Below are positions 34,992 through 46,900 of a DNA stretch of 64,000 nt, piece after piece. This DNA comes from Zarea fungicola (taxonomy: Eukaryota > Ascomycota > Sordariomycetes > Hypocreales > Cordycipitaceae), in contig FWCC01000091.1 of the NCBI GenBank assembly GCA_900169235.1, positions 62,001-126,000 of the forward strand. Direction: 5' to 3'. Each line of letters starts with the position of its first letter. Positions within the stretch are counted from its first letter, which is position 1. The notes beneath the pieces are model-generated. The model did no database searches and was not told where the DNA came from. It worked only from the letters and a program-made list of their open reading frames with translations. The translations under genes were made by a program, and so were the position numbers.

Positions 34992-35366
34992 ATGCAGTTC
35001 TTCGTCATTGCCGCCCTTGCCGCCAGCGCTCTCGCTGTTCCCGCCGAGATTGCTCCTCGCCACTGCAACGGCGGTGCCCTCTACTCCGTTTCTCAGTGCT
35101 GCTCGACCAATGTTCTCAACGTGGCGGCCCTCGACTGCCAGGCCGGTAAGCACACCTTAATACCCTCTGCCAAGCTCAGGTTATAGAACTAGGCTCCTGT
35201 CTTCTACGCTAACACACCTTTTCAATCAGACGGCCCTGGATGCGAGGTAAAGCAGGACTTCTGCTGCTCCATTCCCATTGTGAGTTATCACTGAGGTTTT
35301 TGAACTTTAGAACATACTAACTGACTGTCACAGGCTGGCCAGGCTCTTCTCTGCACCAAGGCCTAA
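34992..35366 (+). CDS. Class II-type hydrophobin with a shortened Cys4-Cys5 loop
   Basis: Exons 34992-35145, 35230-35279 and 35334-35366; only 78 residues. Signal peptide of about 16 residues (FFVIAALAASALA) then a short propeptide. All eight hydrophobin cysteines are present: C-x10-CC-x11-C-x6-C-x6-CC-x10-C. The first, second and last spacings are those of class II hydrophobins, as are the motifs ALYSVSQCC, VLNVAALDC and GQALLC and the positions of both introns. Class II proteins normally have about 16 residues between Cys4 and Cys5 and 8 before the CC pair; here there are 6 and 6. It should be secreted and assemble at the air-water interface on spores or hyphae. The short loop may be natural or reflect a missed exon, though the splice sites used are the only good ones. 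Confidence 0.9.
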
Positions 35367-35547
35367 GGGTGTGAGGGATCCGATCCGATCAACTTCAACC
35401 ATCGGACACACGCCGCACAATGCCGAACAGTAGATAGTTTCATGTATATTGTATACATCTCAATCAAAAGCACATTTGCGCCAACTTATTCTCCATCCGT
35501 GATTACGCAATTCGTTCTATGTATCGAGGGGGTTGACAATCTACGTC

Positions 35548-36767
35548 CTAAAAACCCTTCGCTCTCAGTTCAAACAGTTCCTCGCGGCAAGTTCTCATCT
35601 TGTCTTCTATTGGCGTCCTTTGCTCCTGAAGGCTTGCCAAATTCCTCTCCCACCCGCCCAACTCCTCTGCCACTACCCTGGCAATGGCCTCCAGCGCCGC
35701 GCCCGCTTCGTCAATCTCTTGGTAGTAAATAATATCAGTCAGCGGGGCGTTCAAGAACCGACTCAGGCTTCCCGTTCGCTTGGCCTTGTTTTCCGGGTCA
35801 ATTTGGGGCAGCACATGGACCATGACGCTGGGGTCCAGCTCCTGCGCTGCAGCCATATGCTTGTCGGCGTTGGCGAGGGCTACCCTGATTTGCTCCAACG
35901 TCCCTCCCTGCGCATCATACTTTTTGGACAAGGGCCTGGCATTGCCGCCGAGGGGTAGGCGAGAGTCAGGTTGAAGCACATCCCCTACCAAGTTCAGGGT
36001 CATGTTGCCAACGCTAGACAGTGTTGTATCGAAAGAGTTTTGCGCTGCGTGCAATGCTCCGATCAGGGAGGCGCTGGCGGGTCGCAGAGCGTCGCAGACG
36101 TGGGATGTGTGCGTGATTTTGGCTTGTACGCTGTCAAAAGCCTGCAGAATACAAATTCAGCAACTAAAAGATCCAAAAAAAGGCCAAAAAAAAGCGCATG
36201 GCTACTCACCTCTTGTAAGGCATAAAATTCGGCTTCAAGTTTGTCTTCATCGGGATGGCTCGGCGTCGGCCCGTCAAACAGCTCTGCATACAAATCCAGC
36301 AGTTGTACCTCTGCCAGTCGATGCTCTTCAACTTGTTTGATGAGAAGATCCTTCTTCTTCGTCAACTCATCAATTTGTTTAGAAAGCGCCACGCCAGAAG
36401 CTTCTGCGCGGAGCTGCCACTCATATGCCTCGTAGTACTCGTCTTCCTCCTTCTTGACCTTGTCGTCGTACTGGCTCCGGTGGAACAGCTTCTTGAGCTT
36501 AATACCCTTTGCACTCATCCATTCCTCCTTTTCACGTTGCGCCGCCTCTGCGGTGCTCTTGACCAAGGCGGATGCCTCACTTTGCCTATCATAGAGGGTT
36601 CTCAAGTCCGCTCTTGTTTGGAAAAGAGCTGATTTTGCATGTTGCGTGGCGCTGATTTTGTCAAGAATCTCGCGGCGTCGACCAGCGGCAGCGAGGATTG
36701 GATCTCGCTCCTTTACATCGTCTTCCAAAATGTCCTGTTTGGGCTTCTTTTCACATTCTTTTTCCAT
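35548..36767 (-). CDS. Coiled-coil protein, unknown function
   Basis: Minus-strand exons 36210-36767 and 35548-36141, phase-0 intron of 68 bp (GTGAGT...GCAG), 383 residues. No signal peptide or membrane segment. The first half is mostly charged helix with heptad-like stretches (residues about 30-165, rich in Lys, Glu and Gln). The second half is helical and ends with another predicted coiled coil (SLQEQRTPIEDKMRTCREEL). No catalytic motif is visible. It looks like a cytosolic structural or scaffold protein conserved only in filamentous fungi. It converges on the hydrophobin (181 bp between stops) and diverges from the ferric reductase. Confidence 0.85.
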
Positions 36768-37437
36768 TATGCTGGTGTTTTCTGACCTTGGCCCGATACT
36801 GGAAAGTGCTGTTGATTATCGAATCACAGTACCTGGACAGTGACGGATATAAGCATGCGGAGTGATGCTCGAATGGAGGCCGCCTTGGACAGCCTTACCT
36901 GGCCGCTAAACTGCAAGAGGATTCAACGCGAGCGGTGCCTGATATCCCAGCTCCGCAAGATGGCTCGAACGGTACATGCAACAATTAGCAATCCAAAGTA
37001 TCCAAAATTTCCAAACGACTTACAATTTCTATAGAGCCCGGCCTGAGTTCTGGGATTGACAACAACATGATGAACGGAACATCGATATGGTATACACGAC
37101 ACAACCAGGATCAATGAGAGCGGCTACAGACAACAAGAGAGAATTATACAAAAATCTAATTCTCTAAAAAAATATCCTCAATGTGTAGATTTGTATATAA
37201 AACCTGTCATTGTTTTTGTTTATTTTAGTCTTCCAATGTTTCTGCCTTTGACGGGCAATTGTCCGCAACGACATGATTCAAGACTGGACCCACTCGAGGA
37301 TCTAATCTTTGTCATGTCGGCGATCTGATAAAATTTCACGCAAAGCCGAACCATTCCCCTTCCTGCACCAACATTGCCAGCTGGGCACGCAACGGTTAAA
37401 ACGTGTTGCGGCACAGTATCTACATGATACGGCCAGG
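36768..37437. other. Shared divergent promoter region
   Basis: 670 bp between the coiled-coil gene (minus) and the ferric reductase (plus). AT-rich in the centre (37140-37220). I did not find a convincing GATA-type iron-regulator cluster by eye. Confidence 0.55.
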
Positions 37438-39812
37438 ATGAGAGGCATACCTGCCTTTGTGTACCTTGCGCTGGCCGCTCTGGTCGGGCATTCCCTTGCC
37501 GCCGCCACCGGGACCAACAGCAGTTCTGGCTGGGCCGAGGATGGCCCGCTCTGTCTGCAATCGTGCAAAAACAGCCTGTTAAAGGTGCCGTTTTCTGATG
37601 TACCGGCTGGAGCACAGCGTGATGAAAGGCTTTGTCCAAGCGACCTGAATCTGCGCTCGACATATCTCTGTCTCTGGTTGTTCTGCACGCCGGACGCCCG
37701 CGACCGGGCGTACCGGGAATTGCACGAGACATGTCTCGCGGGATTCAACGTCCACATCCCACCGTTGGATGCTGTCGCCGACTATACGCGGGAGCAAATA
37801 GATGAGATGGAGCGCGTCCAGCAAGATGATATTTTTGTGCCCGGGGAAAAGGTTGATGACTTGAGGATACCGGCGACTGCATTCTTTACAGCATGGTACA
37901 CGACTTTGGTACGTCATGGCTGGCTTCTGAGAGGATGAGCAGCGCTAACCAAGCCTCAGGATGCATGGAAATATGTCAAATACTATCATACAAATTATGG
38001 GTAACTTGTATTATTGCCGGTCATTATGAGTTAATGCTGATGACATCACAGGCTGGCCATGGTGTATTTCTGGGCTGTCGTGGTAGCCTTTGGTGCTGGA
38101 TATCGGCTGTTCAACGCCATTACATACAAAATAAGCCCCAAGCTGCACTCTATACAGCCAAGCGGGTTCCTTGGGCGCATTACCACCTGGCTGCAGAGAA
38201 AATTCATCCTACCGGCCACATTCGGGCACCGCTGCGCCCAGAGCATCTGGTGGTGCACCATTCCGACGCGCATCCAGACCCTCACTCTGGTCGCCTTTAC
38301 CATCATCAACATAGTCTTTAGCATTCACGGTTACCGCTTGACTTCGGTCAACCTCTAGTAAGCACGCTTCTACACCACCTCTGCCATCTCCTCCACTAAC
38401 CACCGATGACCAGCTTCCCTACCATTGAGCATCAGATCTTCCGCTACGTCTCGGACCGCACGGGCGTCATCTCGTTTGCCAACTTCCCCGTCATATGGCT
38501 CTTTGGCATGCGCAACAACGTCGCCCTGTGGCTCACGGGCTGGGACTTTGGCGCGTACAACAACTTCCACCGGTGGGTCGCCCGCATCGCCACCGCCCAG
38601 GCCGTCGTGCACTCGGTCGGCTACACCATCCTGATCCTGCGCCAGGGCGGCTGGTCCTACTTCCTCTCGTGGTGGGTGATGTGGTGGTGGTGGGCCGGCG
38701 AGATTGCCACCGTCGCCATGTGCCTGCTGCTCGCCTGCTCCGTGTACTGGCTGCGCCGCCGCCAGTACGAGCTCTTTCTGATTCTGCACATTGCCATGTC
38801 CGCCGTGATCCTCGGCACAATGCTCGGCCACGTCTCCATCTTCAACGGGGCGTATGACTGGATGTTCTGGGTCCCGCTGCTCATCTGGGTGCTGGACAGG
38901 GCCGTGCGCCTGGTGCGCGTCTTGGCGTTTAAGCCGAAATCGTGGTCGGCGCCGGCGTCGGCGACGTACAGCGAGCCGGCCAACATGATTCGCCTGCAGA
39001 TACCCGTGGGCGAGCAGGTGTACGCTGTTCGTCCTGGCACGTTCTACTACCTGTCCGTGCTGGACGCGGCGCGGAGCTGGGAGAGCCATCCGTTCACGGT
39101 GGCGTCGGTGCTGCAGGCGGATGCGTCCTCCGACTCGCACGCCGAGCACAGGCCGCTGCTGGAGATGGCAGCAGAGGATCAAGAAGTGGATGAGAACGAG
39201 GGCAAGGCAGTGGACCATGCAAAGTACATGGCATTTCTTATTCGGCCGTATGATGGCTTCACCCAGAGACTCCGCGACCTTGCCGTCTCCAAAGCCAAAA
39301 CGCCCTCGTCCCCCATTCGCGTGCTGGTGGACGGCCCGTACGGACATACTATACCATTGGAGCGGTTTAGCCACGTCATCTTTCTTGTTGGGGGTAGTGG
39401 CGTCGTCCTGCCGCTGTCATACCTGGACCATCTTACAGGCGGCCAGTCGTCGCAGGGCCGAGTATCGATTGACATTCACTGGTCTGTGCGAGAGGCAGAA
39501 TTTGCCAAAGATATCCTGGCCAATGACATGGCCGAGGCATTGAGCAGCGACAACGTGTGTGTCAATATATACGGACATTCTGGCAATCCCGAAATTATAC
39601 GAGGCATGCCCGGCCACATTGAGGAGCATGCCGGACGGCCCGATATACACAGCGTTGTGGCATCCAAGATCGCGGAGCACGATATTGAGCGTCTCGCCGT
39701 GGTGGCGTGCGGTCCTGCGGGCATGGCAGACGATGCGCGGAAGGCGGTTGTTGATGCATTAGAGTATGCGCCATTTGCTATAGAGTACTTTGAGGAGCAT
39801 TTTACGTGGTAA
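37438..39812 (+). CDS. Ferric/cupric-chelate reductase (FRE family)
   Basis: Exons 37438-37908, 37960-38000 (41-nt microexon), 38052-38357 and 38414-39812; 738 residues. Reduces extracellular Fe3+ or Cu2+ chelates using cytosolic NADPH through FAD and two hemes. Signal peptide (GIPAFVYLALAALVGHSLAA), then an extracellular Cys-containing domain (CLQSC, LCLWLFC). The ferric-reductase transmembrane core follows, with paired heme ligands in NNFHRWVARIATAQAVVHS and LILHIAMSAVILGTMLGH. Then FAD-binding ESHPFTVASV, NADPH-binding DGPYGH and VGGSGVVLPLSYL, VACGPAGM, and the family ending EEHFTW. The isolated ATG at 37438 is chosen because the upstream frame adds only non-signal sequence. No ferroxidase, permease or siderophore gene is adjacent. 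Confidence 0.95.
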
Positions 39813-39874
39813 ACATTATTTACATGGAAGCACACGCCACATAAATCTCATCGATTTTTAGAATAGATAACCAC

Positions 39875-39898
39875 ATATGTTTATATGTTTATATGTTT
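39875..39898. repeat. 8-bp tandem repeat, three copies
   Basis: Three copies of ATATGTTT in the short spacer between the ferric reductase and the DJ-1 gene. Confidence 0.85.
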
Positions 39899-39941
39899 AT
39901 AGACTCACTAACTTGGTAGTTAGTAAAATACTCGAAATTCT

Positions 39942-40897
39942 TCACCAAATCATTTGTAAAAGAAAAAAAAAGACAATAAACAAAACAAAAGAAATAAGGC
40001 TGGTGACTACAAAAACATACTTCTTGACAGCCGGCGACAGCTCATCCTTGTAATCAATGTCCCGGTCCAGGGAGCTGCCCCAATGCAGCCCATACTCGAC
40101 AAACGACGTCGACGTCTCAGTGTCGCCCATGGCCTTGGCGGACCACGTCTGCCTCATAAACGCGGCCATCATGTCCAGGCCGTTGACGAGGGCACCCGTC
40201 GTCCAGAGCTTCCCGTCCTGGACGTAGCGCTTCTTGACCCAGTGGGCGTCGGGCACCATCTCGCTGAGCGTGGGCAGCATGTAGCGCGGTCCCGTGACGG
40301 TCTTGCCGGCAAAGAGGCCGGCCTGGACGCCGACCTGGGCGCCGCCGCAGACGGTCATGAAGGCCTGGCAGCCGGCGTAGGCCTTTTGGACGTAGGCGAC
40401 CTCGGCGGGGGTCATGATGTAGTCGACGTGGTGGGCGCCGACGAGGACAATGTCCAGGACGGGGCAGTCGGTAAAGGAGTCCTATAGTTTAGTCAAGTTA
40501 ATGCTGTCAAGAGCCTTTTCTTGTTGAATCCATCTTGTAAAAATGTGCAAAAATATAAAATTCTTTGCGTACAGTTGGAATGACGGTGAGGCCACTGCTC
40601 AGCTTCCGTGGCTGCTCGTTGCCGTGCTCCGACACCCAATGGAACTGGATGGGGAGTCCCTGCTTTCGATATTCGTCTGGGATGAGGGCCGGCATTTCCT
40701 CAATAAAGTATTCGCTAACTCCATGGAGCAAATCGATGGGCACAATGTCAAGGGCTTCCGTCATGCTGCTCGCGTGTAAGTCGGTGTTAACGGGCGTAGG
40801 AGGCTATTCAAGGCGGTGGGGGCGGTTGATACCTATTCATGAGAATGACACCGACATGGATGGTCCGGTTGGGCTTGGAAAGGTTAAATTCCGCCAT
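39942..40897 (-). CDS. DJ-1/PfpI (ThiJ) family protein
   Basis: Minus-strand exons 40833-40897, 40573-40765 and 39942-40481; introns of 67 bp (phase 2) and 91 bp (phase 0). As drawn, 265 residues. Glutamine-amidotransferase-like fold: IHVGVILMNS and DIVPIDLLHGV near the N-terminus, then FMTVCGGAQVG with the nucleophilic Cys at the elbow, and TGPR. The family includes cysteine-type hydrolases, glyoxalases and stress chaperones; which applies here is unknown. The last 25 residues are a hydrophobic run after AVKK, out of character for this soluble family. A GTATGT donor lies exactly there (40020 downward), so the tail may be intron; splicing to 39911 would end the protein almost at once (stop 39908-39910). 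Convergent with the ferric reductase. Confidence 0.88.
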
Positions 40898-41681
40898 TTT
40901 GATTTGATTCAGCTGAGAAGAATATTGTTTTGATTGTCATACTCTGAAATGTATAAACTGTGATGCTTTTCGTAGTTGGGAGTCCTTTATACAGAAAGCG
41001 CATTGCGACACGGCTCCAAGATCCGACTCATGCCGGATGTACGCCAGTGGTAGGGGCTGGTTCCATGGACAGCAATTGGCTAGCGGCCAGTTTTGCCCGT
41101 GCATGTTTCACACATATCAGCCATCTCAACTGTATCTGGCAGGCGCCGAAATTATTATAGGATTCAATCCGGGGCTTCATGGACAAAGCCGTCTCATCTT
41201 GGGCTAGCGTCGGAGGTAACGAGGAGCGGACGAGCACTGCTGCAAGCGACCTGGCCATGAAGGTAGGCTAACTTGGAGATGAGTTCATTGACAGCCTCGC
41301 GACGTTGCAGAACCTAACTCCGAGCTTCTCGATTTATAAATCTCAAGCTGATCTGACTTGTGTGCGGGTTGATTGGTCGGAGCCTCAGACTGTGCCGCTA
41401 ATCCAAACAGAGGAACTCACTCGTCCTGCAAAAATTACTGGATTCGGAACTGGGCTTCGGACGAGGTGCTGCCCAGAACTGCAATGGAAAACTGCGATGC
41501 CATGTACGAGATGTGGAAAGTTTGGACATGGTAGTATAAAAGTCGAGAGATTCGCAGTTTCCAAGGTTGGATAGTACTCATCAGTTCCTCATCAGTTTAA
41601 TTGCTCAATTACAGAAGCAATCGACATATCGCTACATCTAAACATTCAAGTTCAACAATACATCCACACCACTTACACAAG
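40898..41681. other. Divergent promoter region, DJ-1 and NmrA-like genes
   Basis: 784 bp. Carries the TATA box of the NmrA-like gene; otherwise short open frames only. Confidence 0.6.
41535..41541 (+). promoter_or_regulatory. TATA box of the NmrA-like gene
   Basis: TATAAAA, 147 bp upstream of the start codon at 41682, in unique sequence with a CA-rich leader downstream. Confidence 0.6.
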
Positions 41682-42765
41682 ATGGCTGCGCAGTATGCCA
41701 AGAATCAGCCAGCGGGCTTTGTAAACTACATTAGCAAAGTCGCGATTATTGGAGTAAGTAAAAGCCCAAGCTGTTGTATCGGAGAAGCTAATTCAGCACT
41801 AGGCCGGTGGCAATGTCGGCCGACACATGACGGAAGTTTTGGTCAAGACTGGCAAGCACACCGTCACCGCACTTACACGGACTGGCAGTCAAAGCCCTTT
41901 GCCCTCGGGCATCACCAAGATTTACGTCGACTACGACAATGAGGCGTCTCTGGTCAGCGCACTCCGCGGCCAGGAATTCCTCATCATCTCCCTGGCCGTG
42001 GCCGCCAGGCCCGGCACCGAGGCCCTCATCATGGCCGCAGCCGCCAAGGCCGGCGTGCCGTGGGTGATGCCCACCTGCTACGGCACCGACATTGAGAACA
42101 AGGCGCTCATGGCCGAGAACCTCACGGGCCGGGGCGTCTTCGCCAACATTGACGCAGCCGAGCGCAACGGCCTCTCGTGGACGACGATGAACTGCTCCTT
42201 CTGGTACGAGTACTCCCTGTCCATGGGGCCGACGTGCTACGGCTTCGACATTGCGAACCAGTCGGCCACGTTCTTTGACGACGGCACCACGGCCATTTCG
42301 ACGTCGACGTGGCTGCAGTGTGGACGGGCGGCGGCGGCGTTTCTGAGCTTAAAGGTGCTGCCCGAGGACGAGGACGACGAGGCGACGCCGACCATGGCGC
42401 GGTGGCGCAACAGGCCGCTGTTCGTGTCGAGCTTCCGGGCCTCGCAGCGCAACATGCTGGACAGTCTGCACCGGGTGCTGGGCACGACGGACGGCGACTG
42501 GAGGATTGAGGAGGTCGATGCGGCGGCAAGATACAAGGAGGCGACGGCGCTGCTGGGCACGGCGCGGGGCCACCAGGGATTCCAGACGTGCCTGTACACG
42601 AGGACTTTTTACAAGGATGGCGGCGGCGACTTTGAGCGCAAGACGGCGAACAAGGCGCTGGGTCTGCCGGTGGAGGACATTGATGAGGCGACGGGGCGAG
42701 CTGTCGAGTTGGCCAAGGTGACGGAGGCTGGAAGTTATGGCGAGGGGACCCATGTTGGGAGGTAG
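41682..42765 (+). CDS. NmrA-like / isoflavone-reductase-like NAD(P)-binding protein
   Basis: Exons 41682-41753 and 41803-42765 with a 49-bp phase-0 intron; 344 residues. The Rossmann loop is rebuilt across the intron: VAIIG then AGGNVGRHM, the GxxGxxG pattern of atypical short-chain dehydrogenases. A second-strand TRTGSQ fits NADPH preference. Typical family features follow: YVDYDNEASLVSALRGQEFLIISL and PWVMPTCYGTDI. No SDR Tyr-x3-Lys is evident, as in NmrA-type sensors and isoflavone reductases. It may be a redox sensor or a reductase on an aromatic substrate; the sequence does not decide. Divergent from the DJ-1 gene, which is also a redox/stress family. Confidence 0.9.
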
Positions 42766-43922
42766 ATGGCGACTTGTAACAAGTTTAGCAAGGTGGAATA
42801 TGCCTGTTAATTTTAAAGTAATATTAAAAATTCATAATGATTTTTCCTTTATTTTCCTTTATTTTTGACTTTGCTTTAACTTTGCTTTAACTTTGTTGAC
42901 ATTATTTTGTTTACTTTTCTGTAATTCTTTCCCCCAGTTTCCCATTTTATTCTTAACTTTCATACATACCTAAAGAACGCAGACTCCACCCGCTTGCTCA
43001 GGTAGACAAAAGCAACGTTGACTGTTATTGAAGAATGGCCTGAACCGTGCTTTAGTTGAGCTTGTCTTGCAGTTGCCACCATCACTGCGGGATTTTGGTT
43101 AGCGCCGACTGGTCTGTTGAGATGCAACGTGCGCTCAACAGAATACTTGGGATGCGATGAAGAATATGCTGTATTTTTCCGTGACTGTATTGAATTGAAA
43201 CCAACATTCACATGAAGATTACAAGTACTGAATCTGTTTGTGGCTGTGTAATGAAGATGTATGTTGTAGTGATGATTAAGACTTTGGCTAGACATGGCAC
43301 CTGTTACAGCATCATCACCAATCAGCCCACTAAGCAGGGCCCAGCAGAGCCCACTGTAAAACCCAAAAACGGCCAGCCCTCCCCTGTAGATTCACCAACA
43401 GAATGGCGCTATCGGTGCGCCACAGTGCTGAACCCACTGAAGGCTCCACTGAGCCGACCGCCAACGGCCGCTGTAAGCTGGTCGGCCTTTACCAGTACGA
43501 CCAGCCTGCCAGTGTCGATGCAGGCGCACCTCAGAATTTAAGCGGCTTCTTCGGAGCTGTTTGCCCGTCGAGAGGCTCAACGCCCAGATGGACGACAGCC
43601 GAGACCTTTTTTTCTTTTTGTCTTTTTGTGTGCCACCCTTTGTGCCTGGCGTCCCATTTCAGAAAATTCTCAAGTCATCCTCCTCGCATCGAAGCTCTCA
43701 CCTGCTTGCTTACTGCTGGCTGCAGCGCACACTCGACTCTGACAGCGGACCCGGCGATCGAAGCATCATAACGTCACTGTGGCTCGACCCCCCTGTAAGA
43801 AAAAAAAATAGGACAGCAAAATTAAGACAGGAGCTTTGAGCTACCAGTAAGCTTCGCCGCCCACTCCAGCCTACTCTATCGCGGGGCAGCTAGAGCTGTC
43901 GCCGCGACCTTTCCCCTCCATC
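42766..43922. other. Intergenic region upstream of GDB1
   Basis: 1.16 kb. T-rich direct repeats (TTTCCTTTAT, CTTTAACTTTG) at 42845-42900 just after the NmrA-like stop, and a C/T-rich leader from 43.6 kb. Short open frames at 43403-43839 show no family resemblance. Confidence 0.6.
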
Positions 43923-46900
43923 ATGAGCCCAGGCATCATGACGTCTCAAGAGGTCTTTTTGCTGCCACTCAACGACGATGGCTCGCCTGATGTCGCAGGC
44001 GAGTACATTTACCTCGCACCTCAATCCAGGGACCCCGTCATTGTCCGCTTCGTCATAGAGGGAGCTTCCTCCATCTGTCGCAATGGCAGCCTCTGGGTCA
44101 ACATCCCAGACAAGGGCCAGGAATTCCGCCGCGACAAGTTCCGCCAGTTTCCGTGAGTGCGAGCTGCTTGAAAACACCAATTGGCTTTTTTTTCTGATTC
44201 TCTCCAGCTTGAAACCCGACTTCAACTGCCCCATCGAGATATCCGTCCCCATATACGAGCCTGGCGCCTTTGCATTCTACACCACCTACGCTGAGCTGCC
44301 CGACCTACAACCGACCCTAGATGAAGCGACGCCTTCTCAAAGTAAAGACTCTCTCAAACAGACTAATACATACTACATTGATGTCGCGCCACGCCTGCGC
44401 CTCGATGGCAGTGCGCTGCCCCTCCCGGCGCTCTCCGTCTTCTCCATCATCAGCAAGTTCATGGGCCGCTACCCCCAAGACTGGGACGCCCATCTCCGTG
44501 GCATCAGCGGCAGGGGATACAACATGGTGCACTTTACCCCGCTGCAAGTCCGCGGTGAATCCAATTCCCCCTACAGCCTCTACGATCAGCTCGGCTGGGA
44601 TCCCGCCTGCTTCCCCAACGGCGAGGCCGATGTGAAGCGCATGATTGATAGCTTAGAAAACAAGCATTCGCTGCTGAGCTTGACCGACATTGTTCTCAAC
44701 CACACAGCCAGCAATTCTCAATGGCTGCAGGAGCACCCCGATGCCGGCTACAACCTCCTCACTGCCCCATGGCTCCAGTCTGCCTACGAACTCGACACCA
44801 AGCTCCTGGAGCTGGGCGATCGCCTGGAGGAATTGGGGCTGCCAGTAAACCCACAGTCGACCGACGACATTTTGAAGATTATGGAAGCCGTAAAGAACAA
44901 AGTCATCGCAGATCTTCGCCTGTGGCAATACTATGCTCTCGATGTGGAGTCCGTTGCTGGACCCATTGTCCAGGCCTGGGTAGACGGCAAGACCTTCACG
45001 CCGCCAAAAGAAACAAACGATTCATTCTCATTGGACGGTTTAAAGGAGGAGAAAATTGACGACCAGGCTGCATTCATCAAAGCCTTTGGCCTCAAGGGCT
45101 TTGATCGCCTCGGCGAGCGGTTTAGACGCACTGTCGACCCTGCCGTTGGTGCCACTCTACTGTCCTATGCGCTCGGCAAGTTCCAAGGTGATTCACAATC
45201 AGCTACCAAAGATGTTGCGAGAGCAAAAATTGGCAAAGTCTTGGACGCTCTCAATGTTCCGTTCTACGCCGAGTACGATGCCGACATGAATGAATCTTTG
45301 GAGCAGTTGTTCAACAGGATCAAGTACGTTCGCCTCGACGAAAACGGCCCCAAGCTCGGTCCCATCAACAAGAAGAATCCTTTAATCGAAACATACTTTA
45401 CTCGCCTGCCCGATACTCCCGCCACTTCCAAACTCAAACCTGAGGAAAGGGCCCTTGTCAATAACGGATGGGTGTGGGGTGGGAATGCGCTCATCGATCA
45501 CGCCGGACCCCAGTCCAAGAACTACTTGCGCCGCGAGGTCATCATCTGGGGAGACTGCGTCAAGCTTCGCTACGGCTCCAAAGCAGAGGACAGCCCCTGG
45601 CTATGGGAGCACATGACCAAGTATGCCCGCTTACTCGCAAAGTACTTTGTTGGTCTGCGCATCGACAACTGCCACTCCACCCCGATCCACGTTGCGGAGC
45701 ACATCCTCGACGAGGCCAGGCGGGTTAGACCCGACTTGTACGTCGTTGCCGAGTTGTTCTCTGGCTCCGAGGAAACAGACTACATCTTTGTCAAGAGACT
45801 TGGTCTCAGTTCACTCATCCGAGAGGCTATGCAGGCATGGAACACGGCCGAGCTGAGCCGACTGGTGCATCGGCATGGCGGCCGACCCATTGGCAGCTTC
45901 GAAGTGGATGAAGCCTCCACCGCAGACACACCGGGCAGCAAGGGAAACCTTTCAAGAGAAATTATCAAGCAAATTCGGCCTACCCCTGTCCATGCCCTTT
46001 TCATGGACTGTACCCATGATAATGAGACGCCGGCGCAAAAGAGAGACGCCCGGGATACACTATCCAATGCAGCTCTCGTCAGCATGTGCTCAAGCGCGAC
46101 CGGTAGTGTCATGGGCTATGATGAAATTTATCCCAAGCTCGTCGACCTTGTCAACGAAACCCGCCTGTACACTTCTGAGTCATCGCGAAGTCCCCCCAGC
46201 GGTACAACGGGCAACAACGGCATCGGCGGTCTCAAGAAGCTATTAAACCAAATCCATATCCTCATGGGCCAGGACTCATACGACGAGACCCACATTCACC
46301 ACGAAGATCAATACATAACCGTGCACAGAGTACATCCCGAATCGAGAAAAGGTTACTTCCTTATTGCACATACCGCCTTTCCAGGTTACGGCAACGGACG
46401 AGGTGACATTTCTCCAGTTGAGCTCAAGGGAACCAAGGTGAAGCACCTCGGTAGTTGGATGCTGGAGGTGGATGCCAGCGAGGAGGCCACAAAGAACGCA
46501 CTTGCCGATGGAAAATACCTTCGTGGTCTTCCTAGCAAGGTGGTTGGCATTACCGGTGTTAACATTGAGCAAAACGGCGATGATGCCGTCATTACCGTCC
46601 GGGAAAAATTCCCTCCTGGAAGTATAGCCTTGTTTGAGACCTGGATACCAGCGGCCGAGCACTCAGCCGGTCTGGATACATACGTCACATCCGGTGCCAA
46701 GGAGGCTTGGAAGGATTTGAACCTTATTGACCTCAACTTTTTACTGTACCGATGCGAAGCCGAGGAGAGAGACGCCAGTGATGGCGCCGACGGCGTGTAC
46801 GATATCCCTGGCCACGGCAAGCTTGTGTACGCTGGCATCCAGGGCTGGTGGAGCATTCTCAAGGACATTATTCACAAGAATGACTTGGCGCATCCTCTTT

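Noticed and set aside
38370..39374. 334-codon minus-strand frame over the ferric reductase
   Set aside because: Antisense shadow; His/Arg/Gly-rich with no family features, while the plus frame has all reductase motifs.
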